This document shows, one piece after another, positions 9,914 to 21,766 of a DNA stretch of 64,000 nucleotides. The notes beneath the pieces were generated by a model. It was not told the origin of the DNA, ran no database searches, and saw only the letters and a program-made list of their open reading frames with translations. Position 1 is the stretch's first letter, and the number at the start of each line of letters is the position of its first letter. This DNA is from Papaver somniferum (Eukaryota > Streptophyta > Magnoliopsida > Ranunculales > Papaveraceae), in assembly GCF_003573695.1 (NCBI RefSeq), contig NC_039358.1:229599560-229663559 (forward strand). The letters run 5' to 3'. Made by a program: the position numbers and the translations under genes.

Positions 9914-10745
9914 AATGGTGGGTGAATTGGACTCCATACTCTTATCCAAATAACAAAGGCCAATTCTCTGTTAAGAGTGTCTATAATGTGTTGTCTAGTG
10001 CATCTAATACTTTTGCAGGTACTAATTCTGTTTCTCCACAGGTATGGAAAGCTTTGTGGAAGTTAAATTATTTGTTTGGAAGTGCTTAAAAGATATAGTC
10101 CCAACAAGAGATAAACTAGCTAGATATGGAAATTATTTGTTTGGTTTTAAATATCAATGTTAGTAATATTATGGTACAACATTGTTCATTTAGGAGATAG
10201 ATTCTCTCTTGGTTTATGGTACAGCATTGTTCATTTGCAGGAACATAACTCCAAATAAGACAATGTCAATAGATGTCATTAATAAACTGCCTCCTGGAAC
10301 TAATCTTGTTTTTTCTACTAATGGGGTTGTGCAGCTGCTAAGATGGAAACCTCCTGATAATGTTTACAAATTTTGATGCTTCTTTTAAGTCAGATTCATT
10401 ACAAGGTGGAATAGGGATAATAGTTAGGAATTGTGCAGGTAGCTTCATTCGGATGCAAGGACAATGCTTCAATGGAGGAATGAAGATAGGAGTTGTAGAT
10501 GAGGAGATGGAATGTAAGGCTATGCTGGCAGCTGTTACTCTGGCACAAACTTTAATCATGTTATCTTTGAATCATATTGACAAACTTTAATAAAATCCAT
10601 CAATGATCAAACCTATTATGTTAATTGGATGAATCAAGCTTTGGTTTTAGATATTAATTCTAATTGGACAGAACACACAAATATAGTAGTGTGTTTTAGT
10701 TCACTTAATTCTAATTGGGGCCATAGCAGTTCTTACGATTTTTAT
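9914..10745 (+). pseudogene. LINE fragment: zf-RVT and RNase H
   Basis: The plus strand encodes WWVNWTPYSYPNNKGQFSVK, then KSVYNVL, WKALWKLN and, after a small frame change, FVWKCLKDIVPTRDKLARYG. This is the zinc-binding region following plant LINE reverse transcriptases. After about 200 bp it encodes an RNase H type 1 domain (FDASFKSDSLQGGIGIIVRN at 10369, MECKAMLAAVTLAQ at 10507) with a further frameshift near 10555. No reverse transcriptase core or start codon is present, so this is a 5'-truncated, internally deleted LINE tail. Confidence 0.75.
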
Positions 10746-10749
10746 TTTC

Positions 10750-11585
10750 AACTGCACCAACACGTACTCCACTTTATACAAAGATAGTTTTTTACTTTAG
10801 TACCGTTATAACAACTGCAGCAAAACGTACTCCGCTTTTTACCTATCTTTTTGATTTATTTATTTATTTTTGATTCATTTTGATTTATTTTCTGAATTCG
10901 GGTACGAACAAAAAAATCTTCAGTATGGATTGAATATTAATTGCATCGCATCTAACTCCGGTCATTTAGAGTCGTCAAAGCAGAAAATTATGCAGCAGGA
11001 TAACAAGATTTGACTGAGAAAATTCTAAACATAGAACGTGCAGCATGCAAATTGAAGGATCTTTACCTACCTATTTTACCAAATTATTTACGATATACAC
11101 TTAAATATTTTGCCAAATTATTCATTAGTAAAGATATTGCCAAATCTCCATTTACCCTACGTGTTCATCTCTCTCGTCTTAAATCATTTCATGTTTCTGG
11201 TCTTAAATCTTCTAACCTCCCCCTAGAAAAAAAAAACAAGTTGTTTACTTTGATCATCTGATTCATCTCCTAGATAAACCATATATTCCCCTGTCAGTTT
11301 TGCTTTGCGGATTAATCAGATCGACCGTGTAAGTAATTCTTTGTTAACTGAGATTGTAACTCTAATGGTCATAGTAGGGTAAATATCGTCTTCACATGCA
11401 ATTGTATGTAGGTAGATAACCTCTGATTATTTGTATGATTCATATATGATAACTGAACTCACATTGTGATTTGTGATTACTCTTTGTGACAAGTTTTATT
11501 ATTTCATAGTTTTATTCGGACCACAATAACATTTTCACAAGATGTTGACAAGTTTTTTCTCCATCCAGGTATCTGAGAATTCATA
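10750..11585. other. Leader region before CACTA transposase
   Basis: AT-rich, no recognised gene. It may include the 5' untranslated exon and intron of the CACTA ORF (gtaagtaattc at 11329, pyrimidine tract ending ccatccag at 11569). I could not identify CACTA terminal inverted repeats here. Confidence 0.35.
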
Positions 11586-14500
11586 ATGGATCCTAGAATG
11601 GATCCTATAGTAATGGATAAATCTTGGATGTATACTGATAGAACCAAACCGCATTATCAAGATGGAGTCGATGCATTTATAAAGTTTGCTACGCATACAT
11701 ACCAACAGGATATTGCGACTGGGAAACGGAAACCATACAACAAGGGCAAAGTTAAGATTCTATGTCCATGTGTGAAATGTCTCAACGTCTACTTGCACAA
11801 GGCAAGTGAAGTTAAGTATCACTTATATACTTTTGGATTCATTCAAAATTATGTCGTATGGACTAAGCAGGGAGAAGGATATGAGTCATCATAGTGGACA
11901 CTTCTGGATGGTAATGGCAGTGAAGGTCCGCACTCTGATGTACCAGCACATGCTGCAGAGACTATAGAAACGGTTAATGCTTTATTAGGAGAAAAAATTT
12001 CAAAGGAATTTGAGAATATGCAACGGATACTCAATGATGCTGGGAAACCCCTATACGAAGGATGTAAGGATTTTACAAAGATGTCTGCAATGTGTGAACT
12101 GTTTAACTTGAAGAGCAAGCACGGAGCTTCTGACAAGTTCTTTAATGAACTTCTACCACTGTTACAATCCATGCTCCCTCCAGGAAATGAGATGATGAAA
12201 AGTACATATGAATCTAAGAAGGTGATGAGAGATTTGGTTTCAGGTTACGAAAAGATACATGTATGCATCAATGACTGCATTCTCTATAGGAAGAAATACA
12301 AGGATGACATCAAGTGTCCCACCTGTGGGGAATCAAGATGGAAATTTGACGACACCACCCAAGAGGTGCATGAAAAAATTCCGGCAAAAGTCTTGTGGTA
12401 TTTCCCAATTATCCCAAGACTGAAACGGCTGTTTCAATAAAAGAGAATTGTCGAATATTTATTGTGGCACGACACCAGAAAGAAAGAAGAGGGTGTTTTA
12501 CGGCATCCGGCGGACTCACCAGCATGGAAAAATATAGATGAAAGATATCCCGTAATTCGTGATGATCCTCGAAATCTGCGGCTAGGCATTTCGGCTGACG
12601 GGGTTGACGTAAACAAAGGCATGCAAAAACAGCACAGTGTGTGGCCAATTCTGACAGTGATTTACAACCTTCCGCCAGAGTTGTGTATAAAGAGAAAGTT
12701 CACCATGCTGTCATTAATTATCGATGGGGGGCCTTGTAAGGACGTTGATGTTATGTTACAACCGTTTGTCGAGGATCTCAAGGAATTGTTTGAGGGAGTC
12801 CAATGTTTTGATGCGCTGAAACAGGAGATGTTTACTCTACGTGTGGTTGTTTTATGGACAATAAATGATTACCCTGCTCTCGGTACACTGTGTGGTTGCC
12901 TCTACCAGGGAAGATACGCCTGTAAGGTATGTGGGATTAATACTTACTATGTCAGGATAAAACATTGTAGAAAAGAGGTTTATACAGGGCATAGAAGATA
13001 CGTACCATACGATCATCCATTCAGACGTCAGAAGGGGTTCAACGGGAAAGAAGAAACTGAAAAGGCTCCGGAACTTATGACCCCGTCACAAATATACAAT
13101 GAGGTAAAGATTATAAAGAATAAATGGGGAAAGGGACGGAAGAACATTATGGTGGAATTCGTGCAGGATAACCCTGGAAGAGGTGGAAAGATGAAGAGAA
13201 TCGAAAAGACCATCGACCCAAAAAAGGGGAAGGAGAAGGAGACCGAAAGGCGCTACTGTAAAAAGTTCAATATATGGTTCCGTCTCCTCCCCTACTCGAG
13301 GTATCATGTTGTCCACCATTGCATAGATTTCATGCACGTCGAAAAGAATGTATGCGAGAGTATCGTTGAACATTGTTGAACAATGAATTTAAGTCGAAAG
13401 ACCACCTTGCCGCTCGAATGGACCTGAAGGAGATGGGTTTTAGAGACGAGTTGCAACCTCGGGAAAATGGCAAAGGGGGATATATACTAAAGACAACATG
13501 TCACTCATTAAGCCCGGAGGAAAAGGACAAGTTCTGTGCAACATTATCCGAGATAAAGGTTCCACAAGGGTATTGTTCAAACTTTTCAACACTGGTGAAT
13601 CGAAAAGATCGAAAGCTTATCGGACTAAAATCGCATGATTATCACATACTAATGCAACATTTTTTGCCCATTGCGATTAAATCAATTATGCCACAGCCAA
13701 AAAGATATGCTATTATCAGGTTTTGTTTCTTTTTCAGGGAAATATCTAGCAAAGAAATCAAGGTGGCAGAGCTAGAAAAATTGCAGTCGGATCTCGTTGT
13801 GACGTTGTGCTTGCTCGAGAAATACTTTCCTCCATCCTTTTTTGACATCATGGTTCATTTAACTGTGCATCTTACCAGGGAAGTGAAAATTTGTGGTCTT
13901 GTATTCTTTCGATGGATGTATCCGTTTGAAAGGTGCACGAAGGTCATAAAAGGGCATGTGCGAAACAGAAACAGACCTGGATGAAGCATTGTTGAAGGGA
14001 ACCTTGCGGAAGAGACAATTGAGGTTATCAGTGAGCACCAACAAAGCATGAATGATACAGTCGGAATTCCACCAGACAAACTCAACACATCTGACACTAG
14101 CGAAGATTCTTATTCTTTCAGGGGAAAACCAGTGTCAAATCCTAAGTTTCCTCGTGTTGATAAGGATCTGTTTGATAAAGCGCATTTCTATGTATTGCGG
14201 AATTCGCCTGAAGTTGCTCCATACGTTGAGTAAGTATAACTAGATCTAACCAAATAACCTCATTTTTTATTTAGTTTTTGATTATGTGTCTGAATTTCTG
14301 TAAAGATAATAACATTAATCATTGCACTGTCCAGCCGACACCAGAATTTTTTGAAGGATAAATATCTTGGTATGAGTGATAGACAGCTAGATCCAAAACA
14401 TCGTGAATAATTCCCCAAATGGTTACAAAAAGTAGTAAGAGTTTGCATAAAATGTCACTCTTGCTATGTAACTTTTGCGTTGAGATGGAGGCTAATCCTT

Positions 14501-15168
14501 ATAATGTATTTCAGGTTGACAGTGAGTGGGCAGCCTCTAGGGAAATCTTCAATCAGGACTTAAGGTGGCTATCAATCCCACCGAATGCACAAGTAGAGAC
14601 ATACGAAGCATATCACATCAATGGATACCTGTTTCGCATAAAATCTCATGATGGTTCCGTTAACCAGAATAGCGGGGTTTACGTAGAGGGAACTGACACT
14701 CACATTAGACAAGCGTGGATTACCCTTAATCTGGCGGATTATTATGGTGTTTTACAAGAGATATGGGTGCTGAGATATCATTCGCTGAAAGTGCTACTCT
14801 TCAGGTGTAAATGGGTTACCAAAGCATGGGTCTCAAAAGATAAACTTGGCTACATTTTGGTTGAGCTTGATAAATTGGGACTCCAGGATGATCCTTTCGT
14901 TGTAGCCTCCCAAGCTAAGCAGGTATTTTATGTGCCAGACCAGGAAAATAAAAGAAAGTCTATTGTGTTAGGTGCACCTACCTAAATCTGGAAATATGTT
15001 GGTGATGAAGTCGACGAGGAATTCAGTACGGGAGTATAAATTGCCAAAGGTAGATAAACTTGACCTACAAAGGACATCCAGGGATGATTATTATCGGGAC
15101 GACATTAAGGGTAGAACTGCAAGGAAACCACCAGCACCAGCACCAACAGCAGTCCTGCTTCTCAAATG
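11586..15168 (+). pseudogene. CACTA (En/Spm) TNP2-type transposase, broken
   Basis: Domains in order: transposase-associated domain (11586-11880; MYTDRTKPHYQDGVDAF, CPCVKCLN); TNP2 transposase (12018-13372; CPTCGESRWKFDD, LGISADGVDVNKG, CGCLYQGRYACKVCGINT, HVEKNVCESIVE); DUF4218-like (13390-14420; KSHDYHILMQHFLP, VHLTREV, MYPFERCTKVIKGHVRNRNR); DUF4216-like (14520-14970; NSGVYVEG, YYGVLQEIWVL, DDPFVVASQAKQVFYV). Defects are in-frame stops at 11892 (TAG), 12438 (TAA), 13982 (TGA) and 14408 (TAA), plus a frameshift near 13372. An intron is likely after gtaagtat at 14230. Domain content and order match plant CACTA transposases, and the element cannot encode a full protein as it stands. Confidence 0.9.
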
Positions 15169-16153
15169 ACTACATCTGAGCAACCATTTCCAAGGACTAA
15201 GCGACAAGCCAGGTGATAGAACGTAGTTGTTTGGATTTTTCTGTTAACTAGAGAATGAATGTATGGATTGTTAAAAAAATTGATTCTTAAATCATGGTGG
15301 GGTTTTGTATGCAGATGGGTTTTAGCAATGTTGGATGAGTTTGGATTTGGCTATACTGATTATTAAATTAATATTCTGTCATGCTAGGATTAGTAGTAAT
15401 AGTACTAGGCTTGCACATAGATTTTTTCTTTTGGAATTGGGCCTAAAATAGTCTTTGAATTAATCTTACTCCAACAACATTTTATAAACTGGAGTAATAC
15501 CCACCATCTTAAACAACATTTTATATACCCTATTGATTCATTAATTCAGTCATTCCTACCCATCTCTACTTAACAATCATTGGAATTTTAGAATCATTCA
15601 CCAAGAACATTGCTTGTTTGTACATTTACAAAAACAAGAAGACAATAACAAAAACAAGTCCAATACTACAAACATTCCTTTAACATTTATCAGCTCATTG
15701 AGCATTATATCAAGTTTTTTCAATTTCCGCATCAGCACCACAAGTTCACACAACTATCGAACCCTCAAAAGATCAAAGCTTTAAACTACCATTACAATTA
15801 CCATTACATATTCTCAAAATACCTTCACCAAAAGTCCATAACCCAAACCCCTTTCATTACAAACCATTACTACAAACTTAAAACAACGACTACCCCTTTC
15901 AACTTTACAATCCAAACACAAGAAAATTCCATGTATCTTACTACTTGCCCACAAAATCGAAATAAAAGGAAATCCAAAACCGTCCGCATCAACTTTCAAA
16001 ATACAAAGAAACTTACCATCTTTCGCACCAACATCAGGAAGAGTAAAAGGAAGGAAAATTACCAGAAAAGCTGTTTTGCAAAACACTTGTTGATCGTTTT
16101 CAGGATTTATGCAATGCCTGAAAATCTAGCCTTTCCTGGTAACTCTGATGAGC
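15169..16153. other. Non-coding stretch
   Basis: AT-rich DNA after the CACTA reading frame and before the convergent acidic gene. A small exon of the CACTA gene may begin at 15315 (tgtatgcag before ATGGG). No terminal repeat was recognised. Confidence 0.35.
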
Positions 16154-16864
16154 TTACCACCGTTCATCCTCATCAGTATCCAGACCCTCTTCACCATAGT
16201 CCTCGCTATCAGATGATGCAGGAGAAGTCCCACTGGATGATGATTCATCATCACTATCCTCATCCCCTTCTTCCCTTTCTTCCTCACTTGACTCATCATC
16301 GCGATCAGCGATTCGACGACTCACCTTCACTGCAAAAGGTTCACCCTCACTCACGGTGCGAGCAAAAATCTTGGGATTGGCATGCTCATATTCAAATCGC
16401 CTTCTCGCCTTCTCATCATGATAAGAATTCATCATTTGCTTGTCCTCCGCAGCATCCGAATATAGGTCACTGGTATCCACTTCCTGCACTTCATACTCAT
16501 ACCCTTCTGAGGCCTCGGAATCACTTTCTGTTGAACTGCCAAACTTTGGGGTCTTGGCCTGCTTCTCAGCCTTTTCCTCATCCTTCCGTTCTTTCCATTC
16601 TAATAACTTGGGTAGCCATGCATTGTAGAGAGCCTCAAATATCCTTTTCTTCCGCTCCTGAACATCCTCTTCTGCCTCTCTCTGACGAGTTTACTCTTGA
16701 ATCCGATGATCAATTTCAGACTGTGCATCTTCTCTTAACTGCTGCAATTCCTCTATGCTCAAATAAGGGAGAATTGACTTGGCTTGTGCAAATTCAGGTG
16801 TTACTGGTGGTGCATTTGGAAGATTTCCGATGGAATTGGTTGAATCCTGGGTAGGATCATCCAT
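16154..16864 (-). pseudogene. Acidic-tail protein with one in-frame stop
   Basis: The ATG at 16864 (MDDPTQDSTNSIGNLPNAPP) opens a frame of 236 codons ending TAA at 16156-16154. It is interrupted only by one TAA at 16693-16691, after residue 57 (EIDHRIQE stop TRQREAEEDVQERKKR). The middle is charged (LLEWKERKDEEKAEKQAK). A conserved-looking segment follows (SYHDEKARRRFEYEHANPK, FARTVSEGEPFAVKVSRR), then a tail rich in Asp, Glu and Ser ending LDTDEDERW. Upstream is a plain leader. The layout (short N-terminus, coiled coil, acidic Ser tail) parallels the 7.6-8.5 kb pseudogene, also minus and also with one nonsense codon, so the two may be distant paralogues. Function unknown. Confidence 0.55.
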
Positions 16865-17099
16865 ACTCTCAATTTAGTTTGCTAAACCTAAACCTTTCCT
16901 CTTTTGTTAAAGATCTCTCTGAAAATGGTAATCTCTCTGCTAATTAACCCCTCAAATACCCCAATTGTGCCAATTCAATTCCATTTATGGCGCTTAGTTA
17001 GCCGTCATGTCACTTTGTTAACTACGCGCATTCAAAGCCATTTGTGTCCCCTTCACTCTAATAACCATCATTACCCTATCAAGACCTAATTTCAACACC

Positions 17100-17731
17100 T
17101 AATTCTCATTAAGACTTTTACCCTCTTTGGAACTGCCATTAAGGGAGTATCTGGTGGGTCACCAAACTTTGATGTTTATCTTTGGGGTCTAATTAACTCT
17201 CTATGTTTTATGCATACTAGGAGATGGCAGCACCAGTTGAGAGGCTTCATTGCAACCTGCTAAAAATGCTCTTCCTGTTAGAACAATCCTTCATATAGTA
17301 GCGTGTCCAAAAAAGGAAAATGTCAGGTCAGAGACGGGTAGCCCGCTTGCCAGTTCAAGCCCGTATCTGACGAAAATAGTTGAGGGAAGCTGCGGTTCGG
17401 TACTAGGTTTCGACTTCGGGTCACGGGTAGCCCGCTTAGAGAGTCTGCTTGCCAAATAGCTTCCAAGTGTTTGCTTCCACCTCTTAACGGCCAATAAGTT
17501 GGGGTGGCGTTCAATAGGTCTTTGCATGCACTTAGTAGGAATGTGCCTCCATGATATCTCAATTAATTGATCTCGAGGATTGAAAAAGGATGGGTGAGAT
17601 GTGTTAACTGTTGGTCTTCTCGTCCATAAGGCCTGTTTGGAAGAAATCAGTTTTAATTTCCAATTATGTAACTATGTAACTTCCACATTCCATCTCCGCG
17701 AAATCCCTTCAGTGTTCCAATTTTTGAAGCT
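17100..17731. other. Non-coding stretch
   Basis: No gene was recognised. The 14-bp phrase acgggtagcccgct occurs twice (about 17336 and 17424). The sequence may be internal DNA of the minus-strand gypsy element whose LTR starts at 19437. Confidence 0.3.
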
Positions 17732-18821
17732 ATGTCTAAGCGAGGTTATAATGCATATCTAAATCTGAATAATCGCCCAGCCATGTCTACAAATCAGGAA
17801 TCCATGGGTAGACCAGAGGAAAAGAAGGCTAAGATGAATATGCAAGAAAACCAGGTATTGATTTTTGATAATCATGGAAGAATTGTTGGGTTCAAGGTGT
17901 TGAAAGTGAATTTCATAGTTGTTGAGCCATCTAGGCCGGCAGTGTTGAGCCATATAGGGAAGAGTCAGAGAAAGAGAAGAGTTCAGAAGACGAAGGTAGA
18001 TCTTCTGGAAGCAGCACTGGATCTTCTTCGGGAAGCGGATCGGTGAGTCTTGCACATGTGTTTTTTTTCTTTTCCTTTCTTTATTCTTTTTCGAAAACGT
18101 CTAACTCAAGATTACAGGAAGGATCTGAGGAAGGATCTGATTCTGGAGACGATTCTGAGATAGAGGCTTGTGAAGATTTGCATTTAGATGCAACGACTTT
18201 TATTGGTGCTTCGGAGATGGAGGTTGATCATACGAAAGGCATGGATGCGGCGCGAACAACGGAGAATTCTCTGACGACTGTCAATGAAAGCGTGGAAGAG
18301 AACCCCTTGCCGGCTGTGGGTCTGGTTGCAGGCGCCACTTTCGATCCCCGTACTTGGTTCCTTATCCAGGTCATGTTCTGGTCGGTGTCTTCAGCGTGCT
18401 GGCTAAGTACAAGGTGTTGTAGACCAAAATATGGGAAAGGTATGGACATATCGCCACAACCAGGAAGATCACCAGTCGATTTGTGCTGGTCAAGCGTGTG
18501 GAGGAAGCTCTGTCTTCCATCGAGGATATGTGTGAAGTGACCGGCCATACCGTTTCTGAGGATGTCATCGTCAGTTGGAAGTATCATCGTGATATGTGCA
18601 TAGAAAATGAGTTCAACGCTTCGTGGTTCGTCAAGGGCTTTGCTGAGATCCAGAAATTGAAAAACGTAGTAGTCGAGAGTCTTTCTGCAGATGAAATCGC
18701 ACAGCAGGAGGCAGAAGTCGAAGAATTGTCCAAGACGTTGACTCTGAAGACAGCGGCTCTCGAGGATGCAAGGGAAGCTTTCTCCAAGAAGAGCAGACCC
18801 CTGTTGGATAACTTTCCTTGA
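17732..18821 (+). pseudogene. Retroelement-associated coiled-coil ORF, decayed
   Basis: Start MSKRGYNAYLNLNNRPAMST at 17732. After a frame change near 17930 comes a Ser/Gly/Glu tract (EKEKSSEDEGRSSGSS) ending at a good donor (GTGAGT, 18043). The acceptor ttacag at 18117 opens EGSEEGSDSGDDSEIEAC, then FDPRTWFLIQ. After another shift near 18370 it encodes KIWERYGHIATTRKITSRFV and a C-terminal coiled coil (QQEAEVEELSKTLTLKTAAL) to a stop at 18819-18821. It lies antisense to, and about 600 bp inside, the gypsy primer-binding site at 19417. It resembles accessory antisense ORFs of Tat-type gypsy elements in layout. That comparison, and a link to plant-mobile-domain proteins, is an inference only. 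Confidence 0.45.
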
Positions 18822-19416
18822 ATGTTTCTCTGTCTTTTCCAAACTTTCGCTTAGGTTCTCTTTTTTTTTTTGAAAGGCAAACAAAGTGCCTACTTTAACG
18901 TTTGATTCTTTTTGATATATGGTTGGTATTTTATGAGGATATTGGGTTATTTTTAAATGAATGGTTTTAATAGTATTGCTCTGGTTGTGACTTGCGAATA
19001 AGATATTGCTTTCATGAAAGTGTCTGTCGGTAGTTGGCATAAGATCAAATAGCACGATGGTCTTATCGAGAACCTAAAAGAATAAATCGTATATTCCGTC
19101 TAGTCTGGACTTACTCAGTTTTCCTGGGTCTTCTGATGAAAACAAGATCCTTCCCGTGTAAAACCGATTTTGTATGCAGTGTTGTCGTGATTGCGGAAAG
19201 TCCCCAGTCGCTTTTGGAGTTTCCTGGTGACCAAATCGTTTTCTTTCAGTTATTCTGAAGTCCCCGGCCATCTCTTGCGGCTTACGACTGGTAATCAGGT
19301 TGTCTGGCAGTCGAGTTGTAGATCCCTGAATAAATTGCTTGTTTCTGCCATTCTGATGTCTGGATCGAAGTATGAGATCGATTCTTGAAAGCTGATATTA
19401 TAACCGAAAAATCAAT

Positions 19417-19436
19417 CTCCCACTGTGGTCGCCAAT
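19417..19436 (-). promoter_or_regulatory. Gypsy primer-binding site
   Basis: Immediately inside the LTR end, the minus strand reads ATTGGCGACCACAGTGGGAG. This resembles the TGGCGAC...TGGGG primer-binding sites of many plant Ty3/gypsy elements. It fixes the LTR at 19437-21766 as a 5' LTR of an element running toward lower coordinates. Confidence 0.6.
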
Positions 19437-19799
19437 TGTTTATGGGTGAAAATCGTTTCTACTGATTTTGGTAATTTCGGTGAGTGGGTGAGAAGCAAAT
19501 CTAAACCCTAAACAAATGTACTGCACGGGAGTACTTTAGATTCGAGAGATCAATCTGTACAAATCTGGCCTAAACCAAGAAATGGCCGTTCCGGATTTGC
19601 TTCGGTCACAAAGAGGAGGAGAAGGGCTGGTTTAGGGAAGGAAGAAAAAAGAGTGTTGAGACCAGAGCAGCTCTGGGAGAGTAGTACTTGACTTGTATCA
19701 GAGGATGAAAGCTTTGAGAAAGCTAGCAAGAGTTTCCTTTCTGAGTGTTGTATTTCTCCCTGACCAAAAACTTTTGTTTTGGTGGAAATAGGTAAAACC

Positions 19800-19807
19800 T
19801 ATTTATA
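19800..19807 (-). promoter_or_regulatory. LTR TATA box, copy A
   Basis: The minus strand reads TATAAATAGG, conserved at the same place in copies B (34563-34570) and C (62274-62281). Conservation in three copies and the distance to the LTR end support a core promoter. Confidence 0.6.
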
Positions 19808-20199
19808 CAAGTCCAAGTGAAACGTACTCTGGCCCCGTAAGAAAAGAAACGGATGAGTTAAATGGGAAGAGGTGGTAACGCCTGGTATTGATGGAATTTG
19901 ATGGAATTGATGTTCCATAATGAAAGAGCGTTTCACCATTACTTCCTGCATTTACTAAACGTTTTATTCTTATTACACTTTCTTGAAACATGCATTTGTG
20001 TATGCCGCACGCTGTAGACTGCCAAACCAAAACCCTAATGAGCATCCCCCAGTTTGTGACATACGATGTCTCGAGTGTTTTCGTGGAAAACATGTAGCAT
20101 GTCGCTGGTGTTTGATAAGTTGAGCTTGAGGGACTTGCCGGCTCAGTGGCGACCTTCGTCGGTCGAGATTTTGTATAAGAGGAATCGTGGCCTTTGATG

Positions 20200-21176
20200 T
20201 AGGCGCGGCATGCCAAAGTGCAAGGGTTACACGGCATGTGCCAATGACATGTGTGGCATGCCTTGGTCCTGGGTAGCACGTCTGGTGCAAGTGAAAGTGC
20301 CAAAGTGCAAGTGTTTCTCGGCATGTGCCAATGGCATGTGTGGTATGCCTTGGCCCTGGATTGCATGTCGGATGCAAATGGTAATGCCAAAGTGCAAGTG
20401 TTGCACGGCGTGTGCCAATGGCATGTGTGGTATGCCTTGGTCCTAGGTTGCACGGCTTGACATGCCAACTTGCAAGGGTTGCATGGCATGTGCCAATGGC
20501 GTGTGTGGCGGCTTTGGCCCTAGGCATGCCAAGTTCCAAGGTTGCATGGCATGTGCCAATGGCGCGTGTGGCGGATTTGGCCATCGGTTGCACGGATTGG
20601 CATGCCAGGTTGCACGGCATGTGCCAATGGCGCGTGTGGCGGCTTTCGCCCTAAGTTGCACGACTTGGCATGCCAGGTTGCAAGGGTTGCACGACATGTG
20701 CCAATGGCGCGTGTGGCGGCTTTGGCCCTAGGTTGCACGGCTTGGAATGCAAGGTTGCAAGGGTTGCACAACATGTGACAATGGCACGTGTGGTGGCTTT
20801 GGCCCTAGGTTGCACGGCTTGGCATGCCAGGTTGCAAGGGTTGCACGGCATGTGCCAATGGCGCGTGTGGCGGTTTTTCCCCTAGGTTGCACGGCTTGGC
20901 ATGCCAGGTTGCTAGGGTTGCACGACATGTGCCAATGGCGCGTGTGGAGGCTTTGGCCCTAGGTTGCATGGCTTGGCATGCCAGGTTGCAAGGGTTGCAC
21001 GGCATGTGCCAATGGCGCGTGTGGCGGCTTTGGCCCTAGGTTGCATGGCTGGGCATGCCAGTTTGCAAGGGTTGCACGACATGTGCCAATGGCGCGTGTG
21101 GCGGCTTTGTCCCTAGGTTGCACGGCTTGGCATGCCAAGTTGAAAGGGTTGCACGGCATGTGCCAATGGCGCCCGT
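20200..21176. repeat. 77-bp tandem array in gypsy LTR A, about 12 copies
   Basis: The unit contains ggttgcacggcttggcatgc, then caaggg, then catgtgccaatggcgcgtgt, then ggcggctttggcccta, and repeats every 77 bp. Units are similar through the array; the first few (20210-20460) are more diverged. Because 77 is not divisible by 3 and the unit lacks stops in several frames, the array gives long spurious open frames on both strands (Cys/His/Pro-rich peptides). These are not genes. The same array in the other orientation is at 33440-34150. Confidence 0.95.
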
Positions 21177-21179
21177 TTT

Positions 21180-21600
21180 TGGCATGGTTGCCATTTTTTG
21201 CAATGGTGGTGCGTTTTGGATTTTTTGCATGGTTAGCGTGATGATTGCGCGTTGCTTTGCGGTTTGGCACGGTTGCCATATCCTGCGTGTTTATTTTTGG
21301 TTTGGCATGATTACCATATTTTGCACAATGATTGCATGGTACATGCAATCGCTATGTTTTGTGTGATGAGTGCACGGTGCATGCATTTTGGCATGTTTGA
21401 CATGCTTTTGCGCAATGATCGCACGGTACGTGCAATTGCTATGTTCTGCGCGATGTTTGCACGGTACATGCATTTGGCATGTTCCGTGACATGTGTGAGT
21501 GGCATGATTGCCATGCTTTTGCGTAGTGATTGCACGGTGCATGCATTTTGCATGCTTGCCATGCTTTTTGCGTAATGGTTGTGTGGTATGTGTGAACTTA
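21180..21600. repeat. Degenerate GCATGC/CACGGT repeat cluster in LTR A
   Basis: Phrases such as gcacggtacatgcatttggc, ttgccatgcttttgcg and tgcacggtgcatgcattttg recur at irregular 40-75 bp intervals. They contain short palindromes (gcatgc, tgcatgca). The equivalent inverted cluster is at 33070-33420 in LTR B. Probably a second, older amplified motif of the same LTR. Confidence 0.75.
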
Positions 21601-21766
21601 AGGTTTCGCGCGTCGAAACCCTAATTTAGTATTTGAAAAAGGGTACCCTGGTAATTTTGACATAAGCGCGTTAAATGCTCTAATAAATGTGCTAGTGTCA
21701 CCGGTGATTTCATGTTATACGTGAGGTTTTACGGTTTTACCCCTTGTTCAAAAACCTTCATCAACA

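Larger units (their letters stand above)
19437..21766 (-). mobile_element. Gypsy LTR, copy A (5' LTR, minus orientation)
   Basis: Read on the minus strand, the LTR starts TGTTGATGAAGGTTTTTGAA at 21766 and ends CCCATAAACA at 19437, giving TG...CA termini over 2330 bp. A TATA box (TATAAATA, 19807-19800) lies about 360 bp from the 3' end. The middle carries an array of 77-bp repeats (20.2-21.2 kb) and a second AT/GC mosaic of cacggtacatgc-type repeats (21.2-21.6 kb). A second copy lies at 32894-34933 in the opposite orientation and a partial third at 62086-62656. The primer-binding site adjoins its end. Its start abuts a truncated copia LTR at 21767. Confidence 0.85.

Noticed and set aside
6473..10691. 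cactact...agtagtg as CACTA element ends
   Set aside because: Only 7 bp match, there is no 3-bp target duplication, and the pair would exclude the transposase at 11.6 kb.
11586..15168. Programmed recoding of the CACTA transposase
   Set aside because: Stops of all three kinds plus a frameshift, at positions without slippery sequences, indicate ordinary decay.
18228..19055. Minus-strand frame of 275 codons
   Set aside because: Overlaps the plus-strand coiled-coil pseudogene, shows no domain and has no gag-like motif; probably fortuitous.
20200..21176. CRISPR-like regular repeats
   Set aside because: The repeats are contiguous 77-bp units with no unique spacers, inside a plant LTR.
20200..21348. 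Many long Cys/His/Pro-rich frames on both strands
   Set aside because: They arise from the 77-bp array, which is open in several frames; none has a conserved domain or gene-like start, and the same happens at 33.4-34.2 kb.
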